Assembly (NCBI GenBank): GCA_913055635.1
Contig: CAJXLK010000009.1
Span: 42,369 to 106,368 of the forward strand
Direction: 5' to 3'
Source of the DNA: an uncultured Bacteroidota bacterium
Lineage (GTDB): Bacteria; Bacteroidota; Bacteroidia; Bacteroidales; UBA12077
DNA length: 64,000 bases
Both the position numbers and the translations under genes were made by a program. The notes under the pieces are model-generated. The model ran no database searches and was not told the DNA's origin. It saw only the letters and a list, made by a program, of their open reading frames with translations. Positions 34,159-42,041 of this stretch are shown one piece after another. Within the stretch, counting starts at the first letter, position 1. Each line of letters starts with the position of its first letter.

Positions 34159-35685
34159 TCAATGTCTGAAATGTCTGACTCCGGTAAATACCATTGTCAT
34201 CTCGTGCTGGTCGCAAAAATCAATGGATTCCTGATCCCGTTTAGACCCTCCCGGTTGAATTACATGCCGGATGCCATACTGATGGGCCAGCTCCACTGAA
34301 TCTTTAAAGGGGAAGAAAGCATCGGAGGCCATAACCGCCCCATCCAGGTCAAAGCCGAAACCACGGGCTTTTTCAATCGCCTGTTTCAGGGCATCCACAC
34401 GGGAGGTTTGCCCCATCCCGCTTGCCAAAAGCTGCTGACCCCGGGCCAACACGATGGAATTGGATTTGGTATGCTTAACGGCTTTGTTGGCAAACAAAAG
34501 ATCGTCAATGACCTGCTCATCCGGTTGTTTATGGGTTACCGTCTTCAGATCGGTGCGGTACTCGGTGCGTACATCTTTGTCCTGAACAATCGCACCATTC
34601 AACAGGGAACGATATTGCTTTCCTGGTAAAAACGCACTCTTTTGAACCAGGATAATCCGGTTCTTCTTGCCCTTCAGTATCTCCAGTGCCTTCTCATTGT
34701 AGGAGGGGGCAATAATCACTTCAAAAAACAACTTATTGATTTCCCGGGCGGTTGCTTCATCAATCAGGCTGTTCGATATCAATATGCCGCCAAAAGCCGA
34801 AACGGGGTCTCCGGCCAGGGCATCTTTCCAGGCCTCTACCAGGTCACTGCGGGTGGCAATGCCGCAGGGATTGTTGTGCTTGAGGATGGCAAATGTCTTG
34901 GGCTCAAAATCATTGATTAAATGAACCGCCGAATCAATATCGATCAGGTTGTTATAGGATATCTGCTTACCATGGAGCTGATCAAACAGCTTGTCAAACT
35001 GCCCGAAGAAAATGGCCCGTTGATGGGGATTTTCTCCATATCGCAGCGGGGTGGGATGAATGAAGCTTTGTTTGAAGGTCTTCTTATTGAAATCCTGATT
35101 GAAATGATTGAAAATCACCGTATCATAATGAGAAGAAACATTAAAGGCTTCCAGGGCATAATGCTTGCGCTCATCAAGTTCCGTGGTGCCTTGTTTCTCC
35201 TCCAGTATATGAATCAAATCGTCGTAATAATCTTTGGAAGGAATCACCAGTACATCCTGATAATTTTTGGCCGCCGCCCTGATCAGGGCAATACCCCCTA
35301 TATCAATCTGCTCAACAGCCTCGGCTTCCGTGGGATTCTGAGCCAGGGTGTCCTCAAACGGATAAAGATCAACCACCACCAGATCAATCTCGGGGATGTG
35401 ATAATCGGAAGCCTCTTTCTGATCCTCGGTCGAATCGCGGCGAGCCAAAATACCTCCAAAAACCTTGGGGTGGAGGGTCTTTACCCTTCCTGAAAAAATC
35501 GAAGGATATTCAGTGACCTCCTCAACCGCTGTAGCTGTTACCCCCATCTTTTCAATGTACTTGCGTGTCCCGCCGGTCGAATAAATCTTGATGCCCAGAT
35601 CACTCAATTTCTGTATGACCGGAGCCAGCTTTTCTTTATTATAAACGGATACCAGTGCCGATTTGATCGTTTTTTTTTCTGACAT
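34159..35685 (-). CDS. purH: Bifunctional AICAR formyltransferase / IMP cyclohydrolase
   Basis: 508 residues. The N-terminal MGS-like cyclohydrolase domain (KSALVSVYNKEKLAPVI, STGGTRKYI) is followed by the AICAR transformylase domain with LKHNNPCGIA. The two catalyse the last two steps of IMP synthesis. Its start is 24 bases downstream of a TAnnTTTG element. In this window it is the first gene of the purH-mreBCD-mrdA-rodA run, all on the minus strand with short gaps or overlaps. Confidence 0.97.
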   Translation of the reverse strand: MSEKKTIKSALVSVYNKEKLAPVIQKLSDLGIKIYSTGGTRKYIEKMGVTATAVEEVTEYPSIFSGRVKTLHPKVFGGILARRDSTEDQKEASDYHIPEIDLVVVDLYPFEDTLAQNPTEAEAVEQIDIGGIALIRAAAKNYQDVLVIPSKDYYDDLIHILEEKQGTTELDERKHYALEAFNVSSHYDTVIFNHFNQDFNKKTFKQSFIHPTPLRYGENPHQRAIFFGQFDKLFDQLHGKQISYNNLIDIDSAVHLINDFEPKTFAILKHNNPCGIATRSDLVEAWKDALAGDPVSAFGGILISNSLIDEATAREINKLFFEVIIAPSYNEKALEILKGKKNRIILVQKSAFLPGKQYRSLLNGAIVQDKDVRTEYRTDLKTVTHKQPDEQVIDDLLFANKAVKHTKSNSIVLARGQQLLASGMGQTSRVDALKQAIEKARGFGFDLDGAVMASDAFFPFKDSVELAHQYGIRHVIQPGGSKRDQESIDFCDQHEMTMVFTGVRHFRH

Positions 35686-35708
35686 GGGCTAAATTCTGTT
35701 TTGAGCCA

Positions 35709-35716
35709 CAAATTTA
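35709..35716 (-). promoter_or_regulatory. Possible -7 element for purH and the mre operon
   Basis: Minus strand reads TAAATTTG, matching TAnnTTTG, 23 bases before the purH start codon. No TTG at a good -33 distance was found. Confidence 0.45.
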
Positions 35717-35817
35717 CCAAAATAAATGCAATTTCCCGGACCCAAAAATATGATTTACAGATGTGATTACTAAAAATTTTGGGGACTTTTTAAAGAATAT
35801 TTTTGGTTTTTTATGCC

Positions 35818-35825
35818 TATCTTTG
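35818..35825 (+). promoter_or_regulatory. Possible -7 element for the ABC permease gene
   Basis: TATCTTTG, a perfect TAnnTTTG match, 21 bases before ATG 35847. It lies inside the longer in-frame reading from 35763 and so argues that the true start is 35847. Confidence 0.5.
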
Positions 35826-35846
35826 GTATTATATACGGGCCATTCG

Positions 35847-37103
35847 ATGAAATTGTTTGCCAATATCCGGGAGAGTTTTATTTCGGCGGTACTCACGCTG
35901 CGCACCAACAAGTTCAGAACGTTTCTGACCTTGTTTGGCATCACCATTGGGATATTTGCCATCATCAGTGTCTTCACCCTGATTGATTCCCTGGAGCGGA
36001 CCATCCGCAATAGCTTGTCGAGTCTGGGAGAAGACATCATTTACATTCAGAAGTGGCCATGGACACCGCCCCCGGGTGAGGAATATGCATGGTGGGAATA
36101 CCTCAAGCGGCCTTTACCCAGCCAGGAGGAGTTTCATTATCTGCAAAACAATGAGCAGCGGGCCAGGGCAGTGGCTTTTCAGGTGAACACATCTTTGACC
36201 GTTGCCTACCGGGATCAAGTCCTGAAGGACGTTTCAGTCATTGGGGTGTCGCGTGAATATGAGCAAATCAGAAACTTAAACTATGCGGAAGGCCGTTTTT
36301 TTGCACCGGTGGAGGCGCATCAGGGCAGCAATGTGGCCATCGCCGGCCACCAGGTGGCCGAAGAGCTTTTTCCCGGCCAGTCTGTATTGGGCAAAAGGAT
36401 CGACCTGGGGGGTTACAAAACCAACCTGATTGGAAGGGTTCAAAAGGAAGGTTCGGGCATCATGGCCGGGGGCAGCATGGACCGGGTGATTTTGGTTCCC
36501 TTGAATTACGCCCGTCGATTCATCGACATCGACCAGGAGCGGGCCAGCCCCACCATTATTCTCAGGGCCGCAGAGAATGTACCCATACCGGAACTCACTT
36601 CCGACACCGAAAGGCTGATGCGTTCGGTACGCAAACTACAGCCCGCAGAAAAGAATGATTTCAGCATCAACCGCGCCAGCTTGATCTCGCGCAACATCGA
36701 TCAACTGTTCAGGGTGATCAATGTGGCGGGTTGGCTGATCGGAGGCTTTTCCATTATTGTCGGCGGCTTTGGCATCGCCAACATCATGTTTGTCTCGGTC
36801 AAGGAAAGGACCCACCTGATCGGCATTCAAAAAGCCCTCGGCGCCAAAAACCATTTTATCCTGTCAGAATTCCTGTTTGAAGCAGTTATCCTGGCCCTGA
36901 TAGGTGGCGCCCTGGGATTGCTGCTGATATTCATCGGCAGCTTGCTGGCCAACATGGCCTCAGAGCTCGAAATCGTTCTGACCGCCCCCAACATCATACT
37001 GGGCCTCGGCATTTCAGCCCTGATCGGACTCATCGCAGGTTACGCCCCGGCCCGTAATGCCGCCCGCCTCAATCCAGTGGATGCCATCAACACCACTTTC
37101 TAA
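35847..37103 (+). CDS. MacB/FtsX-type ABC transporter permease
   Basis: 418 residues from ATG 35847, where the typical MacB_PCD N-terminus begins (MKLFANIRESFISAVLTLRTNKFRT). One N-terminal transmembrane helix is followed by a periplasmic domain (about 45-270) and three C-terminal helices (IGGFSIIVGGFGIANIMFVSV, then LGLLLIFIGSLLA and LGISALIGLIAGYAPARNAAR). This four-helix architecture is that of MacB/LolC-like mechanotransmitting permeases. No ATPase gene is adjacent, so the partner must be elsewhere. Substrate unknown (possibly peptide or lipoprotein related). Confidence 0.92.
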   Translation: MKLFANIRESFISAVLTLRTNKFRTFLTLFGITIGIFAIISVFTLIDSLERTIRNSLSSLGEDIIYIQKWPWTPPPGEEYAWWEYLKRPLPSQEEFHYLQNNEQRARAVAFQVNTSLTVAYRDQVLKDVSVIGVSREYEQIRNLNYAEGRFFAPVEAHQGSNVAIAGHQVAEELFPGQSVLGKRIDLGGYKTNLIGRVQKEGSGIMAGGSMDRVILVPLNYARRFIDIDQERASPTIILRAAENVPIPELTSDTERLMRSVRKLQPAEKNDFSINRASLISRNIDQLFRVINVAGWLIGGFSIIVGGFGIANIMFVSVKERTHLIGIQKALGAKNHFILSEFLFEAVILALIGGALGLLLIFIGSLLANMASELEIVLTAPNIILGLGISALIGLIAGYAPARNAARLNPVDAINTTF

Positions 37104-37168
37104 ATTTTTTGCCATCTTTGAGCCATACCCAAAATTCAATACATCACATTACTTTAAAAATTCGCCCT

Positions 37169-37747
37169 ATGATCAAACGCATGCTCACCATCCTTTTGCT
37201 GACCGCCCTTATGGCCGGTTGCAGCAATCCAAAACAAAACAACAACCAGGACCAAAAGGCCGATTCAAACCCATCCTCTCAAACCATTTTGAAGGTGAAC
37301 CAGGTCATGAACCAGCCGGCCCATTACACCGGAAAGAAAATTACAGTAGAAGGAGTTGTCACCCATGTCTGTGAGCATGGCGGAAAACGCCTGCACCTGT
37401 CACCCTCAGGTTCCGATGTTAAACTTCGCGTACGCACCGGTAAAGGCCTTCAACCATTTAAAAGAGAAATCGTAGGCAGTACCGTACAAATAACCGGTTT
37501 ATTTGAAGAGGAGCGCCTCGACCAGCAATACCTGAACCAACTGAAAAAGGGCCAGGAAAAATCCCACGATCATGACGCCCACCAGGAAGATGCCTCATCA
37601 GAAGGCGAACAGGGCGAAAAAGCAGCCGCCGAACAGGGACAGGTCTCACAGGCTTACATCGAGGAGATGGAACAAAAAATCAAAAACTCTGAAAAAGGCT
37701 ACATCTCAGAATACTGGCTCACGGCGGAAAACATCTCCCCACAATAA
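37169..37747 (+). CDS. OB-fold-like lipoprotein with acidic/His-rich C-terminus
   Basis: 192 residues from ATG 37169, chosen because the lipoprotein signal peptide starts there (MIKRMLTILLLTALMAGC, lipobox MAGC); a TTG 60 bases upstream would destroy it. The body (about 45-125) is beta-rich with GKKITVEGVVTHVCEHGGKRLHL, reminiscent of OB-fold (tRNA_anti-like) domains. A His/Asp/Glu/Gln-rich stretch (about 130-165) and a helical C-terminus follow. The HDHDAHQED segment could bind metal. Not assigned to a known function. A strong terminator lies behind it. Confidence 0.85.
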   Translation: MIKRMLTILLLTALMAGCSNPKQNNNQDQKADSNPSSQTILKVNQVMNQPAHYTGKKITVEGVVTHVCEHGGKRLHLSPSGSDVKLRVRTGKGLQPFKREIVGSTVQITGLFEEERLDQQYLNQLKKGQEKSHDHDAHQEDASSEGEQGEKAAAEQGQVSQAYIEEMEQKIKNSEKGYISEYWLTAENISPQ

Positions 37748-37772
37748 ACCCGGAAAATTCCAGTCCCAATGC

Positions 37773-37813
37773 TTAAACTTGTCGGGATTCCGACAAGTTT
37801 AAATTTTTTTTTT
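37773..37813 (+). terminator. Strong terminator after the OB-fold lipoprotein gene
   Basis: A 13-bp stem TTAAACTTGTCGG / CCGACAAGTTTAA (37773-37785 and 37790-37802) with loop GATT, followed by a T-run. It ends only 18 bases before the next start codon. Confidence 0.9.
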
Positions 37814-37830
37814 CAGTAAATCTGCCAATT

Positions 37831-38385
37831 ATGAAATGGAGGAAACTCAACCGAATACTGCACCGCGACCTGGGCTACTTCTTTTTTGGAATGACCGTCA
37901 TCTATGCCCTTTCAGGTATCGCCCTGAATCATATTGACGACTGGAATCCAAGTTACAGCATTGAAACCCAAAAGGTGCAACTCCACAATATTCCCGACAA
38001 TAAATCGCAGGTCAACCGGGATTATGCCCGAGAGGTAGCCGCTGAATTTGGAGAAGCCGATCATTTTAAAAATTATTATTTCCCGGAGGCCAACACCATG
38101 AAAGTTTTTCTCGACGACGGCAGCATCACCCTCAACCTGAAAGACGGCAGTGGCAAGCTGGAAAAGTCTTCGCGCCGGCCCGTCTTTTATGAGGTGAACT
38201 GGCTGCATTACAACCCGAATAATTGGTGGACCTGGTTCTCTGACATATACGCTGGGGGGCTGATCATCATTGCAGTAACCGGGTTGTTTATTCTTCGTGG
38301 CAAACAAGGCATAAAGGGCAGAGGAGCGTGGCTCACGGCAGCCGGTGTACTCCTACCCATCCTGTTTTTACTGATCTTTCAGTAG
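37831..38385 (+). CDS. PepSY-associated transmembrane protein
   Basis: 184 residues. An N-terminal helix with HRDLGYFFFGMTVIYALSGIALN matches PepSY_TM proteins. A periplasmic segment with NYYFPEANTMKVFLDDGSITLNL is PepSY-like, and two more hydrophobic helices end the protein (GGLIIIAVTGLFILRG and WLTAAGVLLPILFLLIF). Members are often reductase- or iron-uptake-associated, but no partner is adjacent here. It is convergent with mgtE. No RBS is evident, and the terminator just upstream means it must have its own promoter. Confidence 0.88.
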   Translation: MKWRKLNRILHRDLGYFFFGMTVIYALSGIALNHIDDWNPSYSIETQKVQLHNIPDNKSQVNRDYAREVAAEFGEADHFKNYYFPEANTMKVFLDDGSITLNLKDGSGKLEKSSRRPVFYEVNWLHYNPNNWWTWFSDIYAGGLIIIAVTGLFILRGKQGIKGRGAWLTAAGVLLPILFLLIFQ

Positions 38386-38455
38386 GATTGGCTGGGAAGA
38401 GCTCCCAAAGGCCGAATGGCAATTCATTCAAAAAAAGGGGTAAGAAGGCCACTCA

Positions 38456-39814
38456 TCAAAAGATCCCGTAGAAGGCCTGGCCGATGGCCAAATAGATAAA
38501 AAGCCCCATGATGTCGTTCACGGTCGTAATAAAAGGGCCGGTGGCCAGGGCCGGATCGATCTTAAATTTATCCAGCAACAGGGGCACAAAAGTGCCAAAG
38601 ATGGAGGCAAAGATGATCACCCCAAAAAGGGCGGCGCTCACTGTCAAGGTCAGGGCAAAAGAGTCGTTGGTGAAGAAGTTATAGGTAAATATGATGGCTG
38701 AGAGGACCAGGCCATTGATAGAGGCCACGGCCAGTTCCTTGAGCAATTTACGGCCGATCCCTTCAACTCCCAGCGAATCATAAGCCAGGGACTGAACGAT
38801 GATCGAGGAAGACTGGACCCCGACATTTCCGCCCATAGCAGCAATCAGAGGGATAAAAAAGGCCATTTCCGGGTATATTCCGAGTTGCTCTTCATAAAGG
38901 CCAATCACCACCGCGCCCAGTATACCGCCGAGCAGGCCGATCAGCAGCCAGGGGATGCGGGCGCGGGTAAGCTGAAAGGCATTGTCGGAAGCTTCCACCG
39001 GTTCGGTCAATCCCGATACCAATTGGTAATCCTTGCCGGCTTCTTCGCGAATCACATCCACCACGTCATCGATGGTAATGCGCCCGACCAGCCGGCCCAG
39101 GGGATCAATTACCGGCAGGGCCACCAAATCATACTTGTCCATGATGTTGGCCACCTCTTCGGAGGGGGTCTCGGTTTTCACCGAGATCACGTCCACGTTC
39201 ATGATGTCCTTAACCTTTGCGGTACTGGGGGTTAGCAACAGTTTCTTGAGCGAAAGGGTTCCTTTCAGTTTCTGGCCATCATCGACCACATAAACGTAGT
39301 ATACTTCGTTGATGTCAGCAGCCTGTCGCCGCATCTCCTTCAGACAGGTGGTAATGTTCCAGTTTTCATTGACCGAGATCAGTTCCTTGGCCATCAAACC
39401 GCCGGCAGAATTCTCATCGTAACCCAAAAGGTCAACAATGTCGCCGGCCTGCTCAAGATTCTCGACATAGGTGAGCACTTCCTCGCGTTTCTCCTCGGAA
39501 AGCTCACCCAACACATCGGCAGCATCGTCACTGTCAAGCTTGTCTATGAACTGTTTGGCGATCACGTCACCCGGAAGCACCTCCAAAAAACGCTCCCGGT
39601 CATCCTGCTCCAGCTCAATGAGCACATCGGCAGCCTTTTCACCGCTTAGCATGATGTGCAGAAAACGCGCCTCCTCAATATTCAACTCGTCGTAGATCTC
39701 CGCAATATCAGCCGGGTGCAGGTCCTCAATCATCTTATAGGCCCCCTGGTCATCATCCTGGGCAATGCGCTCCCTCAGCTCATCCAGAAACTCCTTGGTC
39801 AGTTCAAACTTCAT
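38456..39814 (-). CDS. mgtE: Magnesium transporter MgtE
   Basis: 452 residues, full-length MgtE. The order is the acidic N domain (about 1-125, superhelical DDQGAYKMIEDLHPADIAEIYDELN), two CBS domains (about 135-260, VALPVIDPLGRLVGRITIDDVVDVI), a plug helix, then five transmembrane helices. The pore signature is visible as MGGNVGVQSSSIIVQSLA and GPFITTVNDIMGLFIYL. The CBS/N domains gate the channel by intracellular Mg2+. It follows rsmA after 22 bases on the minus strand. Confidence 0.97.
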   Translation of the reverse strand: MKFELTKEFLDELRERIAQDDDQGAYKMIEDLHPADIAEIYDELNIEEARFLHIMLSGEKAADVLIELEQDDRERFLEVLPGDVIAKQFIDKLDSDDAADVLGELSEEKREEVLTYVENLEQAGDIVDLLGYDENSAGGLMAKELISVNENWNITTCLKEMRRQAADINEVYYVYVVDDGQKLKGTLSLKKLLLTPSTAKVKDIMNVDVISVKTETPSEEVANIMDKYDLVALPVIDPLGRLVGRITIDDVVDVIREEAGKDYQLVSGLTEPVEASDNAFQLTRARIPWLLIGLLGGILGAVVIGLYEEQLGIYPEMAFFIPLIAAMGGNVGVQSSSIIVQSLAYDSLGVEGIGRKLLKELAVASINGLVLSAIIFTYNFFTNDSFALTLTVSAALFGVIIFASIFGTFVPLLLDKFKIDPALATGPFITTVNDIMGLFIYLAIGQAFYGIF

Positions 39815-39836
39815 GCTTAACCCGCTTTATAAAGGT

Positions 39837-40610
39837 TTAACTTTTTGCCGCGGTAATTTTACCGGTTATTTCAACGAAATCTTTTACGCCCAATTGTTCG
39901 GGCCGCTTATTGAATCGCTCATCCTCCAGGTCCAAATTTAACAAAAAGCTCTTTAAAGAATTGCGCAAAATTTTCCTGCGTTGATTGAAGCTGTGCTTGA
40001 CCACCCTGAAAAACCAATCTTCATCGCATTCAAGCTTTTCCACGCTGTTTCTTTTGAGCCGGATGACCGAAGAGGTTACCCGCGGCGGAGGGCGAAAAGC
40101 ACCAGGTGCCACATGAAACAACACCTTTACATCATACCAGGCCTGCAAAAGCACACTCAACTTACCGTAGGTCTTGGACCCAGGGCCTGCTGCCAGGCGC
40201 GCCGCTACCTCCTTCTGAACCATCCCCACTACCAAAGGAATCTGGTGGCGATGCTCCAACACCCGAAAAAAGATCTGACTGGAGATATTGTATGGAAAAT
40301 TACCGATCAATGAGAAAGGGCCTTCAAAATACCTGGAAAAATCCATGGACAAAAAATCCTCCAGGATCAAATATTTTTTCATCCGGGGAAATTGCTCCAG
40401 AAGATATCGCCCTGATTCCCGGTCTATCTCGACGGCATACAAACCCGGGTCAAAATACTCCAGCAAATAGCCGGTCAATATTCCCTGGCCCGGGCCCACT
40501 TCCAGGACCCGTGAAGTAGAAGCCTCGCGAAAAGCCTCTACAATTTTGCGGGCAATCTGCTGATCGTGCAAAAAATGCTGCCCGAGGTGTTTTTTTGGTC
40601 TGACCGACAT
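39837..40610 (-). CDS. rsmA: 16S rRNA dimethyladenosine transferase (A1518/A1519)
   Basis: 257 residues. The start KKHLGQHFLHDQQIARKIV and the SAM-binding VLEVGPGQGILTGYLL are typical of KsgA/RsmA, and IGNFPYNISSQIFF contains the NLPYxIS catalytic motif (here NFPYNIS). It dimethylates two adjacent adenines near the 3' end of 16S rRNA. It precedes mgtE in a two-gene minus-strand unit. Confidence 0.97.
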   Translation of the reverse strand: MSVRPKKHLGQHFLHDQQIARKIVEAFREASTSRVLEVGPGQGILTGYLLEYFDPGLYAVEIDRESGRYLLEQFPRMKKYLILEDFLSMDFSRYFEGPFSLIGNFPYNISSQIFFRVLEHRHQIPLVVGMVQKEVAARLAAGPGSKTYGKLSVLLQAWYDVKVLFHVAPGAFRPPPRVTSSVIRLKRNSVEKLECDEDWFFRVVKHSFNQRRKILRNSLKSFLLNLDLEDERFNKRPEQLGVKDFVEITGKITAAKS

Positions 40611-40701
40611 AGGGTTGATCTTACAGTTTCAAAGATCGGAAAAAAATCACGGAAATAAGGCTGGTACCAGGTGGAACCTAAACGAAAACAGTTAAAAACA
40701 A

Positions 40702-40873
40702 GGGATGCTTCCAGGTCCCGGCGCGCTGGTACAAAACCTATAAAAGGGATGCTTGTTGGTCCCGGCGTGCTGGTACAAAACCTATAAAAGGGATACTTCC
40801 TGGTCTGGCGTATTGAAACAAAACCTAAAGGGATGCTTGTTGGTCCCGGCGTGCTGAAATAAGACCTATAAAT
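40702..40873. repeat. 44-bp tandem repeat, four copies
   Basis: Copies begin at about 40702, 40746, 40790 and 40830, each starting GGGATGCTT (GGGATACTT in the third) and ending in CCTATAAA(A) (CCTAAA in the third). The core GGTCCCGGCGTGCTG is shared by copies 2 and 4. Unit length is 44, 44, 40 and about 44. It fills the gap between rsmA and the flippase-like gene and ends immediately before that gene's -7 element. Confidence 0.88.
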
Positions 40874-40876
40874 TTA

Positions 40877-40884
40877 TACCTTTG
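40877..40884 (+). promoter_or_regulatory. Possible -7 element for the flippase-like gene
   Basis: TACCTTTG matches TAnnTTTG. It overlaps an in-frame TTG (40882) that would otherwise be a candidate start, and so favours the ATG at 40909. Confidence 0.5.
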
Positions 40885-40908
40885 GAGGCACAACGAGGGG
40901 GTGGTTTC

Positions 40909-41910
40909 ATGAAACAGCACAAACACCTTCATTTGGCAATCAGGCTTGTTATCGTGGCGGCCGCTTACGGGTTCATATGGTGGAAGCTTTCACAGGTAGG
41001 CGATCAATGGCGGGAGGCGGATATCGATGCCATCGTGCCGGGCATAAGATTGCTTCCGGTGGTATTGGCTTTGATGCCCTTAAACTGGATTTTGGAGGCC
41101 TTCAGGTGGAGGGAGCTCACCGGATCCATTCAAACGATGGGATTTTCCCGTGCATTGCGGTCAGTGATGGCAGGCATTACCGTTGGAATATTCACTCCGC
41201 GGCGCATCGGGGATGTCGGGGGGCGGTGCCTTTTCATGGACCCCGGGGGGCGCCGAAAGGGAGCAATGGCGTTTGCCCTGTCAAGCGTGCTGCAAACCGG
41301 AGTGACCACCTTCTTTGGATTAGCCGCCATCGGCATGCTGTTTATCACCCCAACACAACTTCCACACCAAAAGGTCGTCCTGCTTCTTATCCTGGCCCTG
41401 GCTTTCATGGCCGTGCTTCTGTTAGGCCTATTTCACCTGGTTGCCCTGAAAAACCTGTTGCTAGGCATTCCCTTTCTGAAAAGACATTCACACGTGCTGG
41501 CCTATTTCGACACCATACCTCCCCATAAGCGCATAAAAACGTTTCTCCTGGGAATGGCCCGTTATGTGATCTTTTCCACCCAGTTTTATCTCCTCATCCG
41601 AATATTGGGTGTCCCTGTTTCCCCGCTCCATGGATATACCGGCATTGCCCTTCTCTACCTGCTGATGAGCTTTGTTCCCCTTTCATCCCTGGCCGGCCTG
41701 GGGATCCGCGGAAGCACATCGGTCTTCATATTCAGCCTGTTTACCCCACATACGGCCGGAGTAGCCCTAGCCACCCTGGTTTTGTGGACCATCAACCTGG
41801 CACTGCCTGCCCTGGCCGGGGCCTGGATCATAAGCGCCGCTCCCCTGAACCTTACCAACCCCCTGGCCCTGCTGCGGTCAAAATCTTACAAATCCTTCCT
41901 TAAATTTTGA
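40909..41910 (+). CDS. Lysylphosphatidylglycerol synthase/flippase-type membrane protein
   Basis: 333 residues from ATG 40909 (a GAGGGGG stretch lies 9-14 bases upstream). About eight hydrophobic helices; WILEAFRWRELTG and GITVGIFTPRRIGDVGGRCLFM match the conserved TM1-TM3 region of the UPF0104/LPG_synthase_TM family. No synthase domain is attached, so it resembles the flippase-like half only. A lipid-linked substrate in the inner membrane is likely; identity unknown. It is preceded by the 44-bp repeat array and followed after about 130 bases by the RND efflux genes. Confidence 0.88.
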   Translation: MKQHKHLHLAIRLVIVAAAYGFIWWKLSQVGDQWREADIDAIVPGIRLLPVVLALMPLNWILEAFRWRELTGSIQTMGFSRALRSVMAGITVGIFTPRRIGDVGGRCLFMDPGGRRKGAMAFALSSVLQTGVTTFFGLAAIGMLFITPTQLPHQKVVLLLILALAFMAVLLLGLFHLVALKNLLLGIPFLKRHSHVLAYFDTIPPHKRIKTFLLGMARYVIFSTQFYLLIRILGVPVSPLHGYTGIALLYLLMSFVPLSSLAGLGIRGSTSVFIFSLFTPHTAGVALATLVLWTINLALPALAGAWIISAAPLNLTNPLALLRSKSYKSFLKF

Positions 41911-42041
41911 AAATCTTTTCATGCCTGTTTGGTGTTATTAACATCAGCGTCATCCAACCTATCAGATGACGCACCCTGATATGTTAAACACACTGAGACA
42001 GCAGGGTTCTGCCTACTGCTGCCTCCGGGAAAATACAAACT

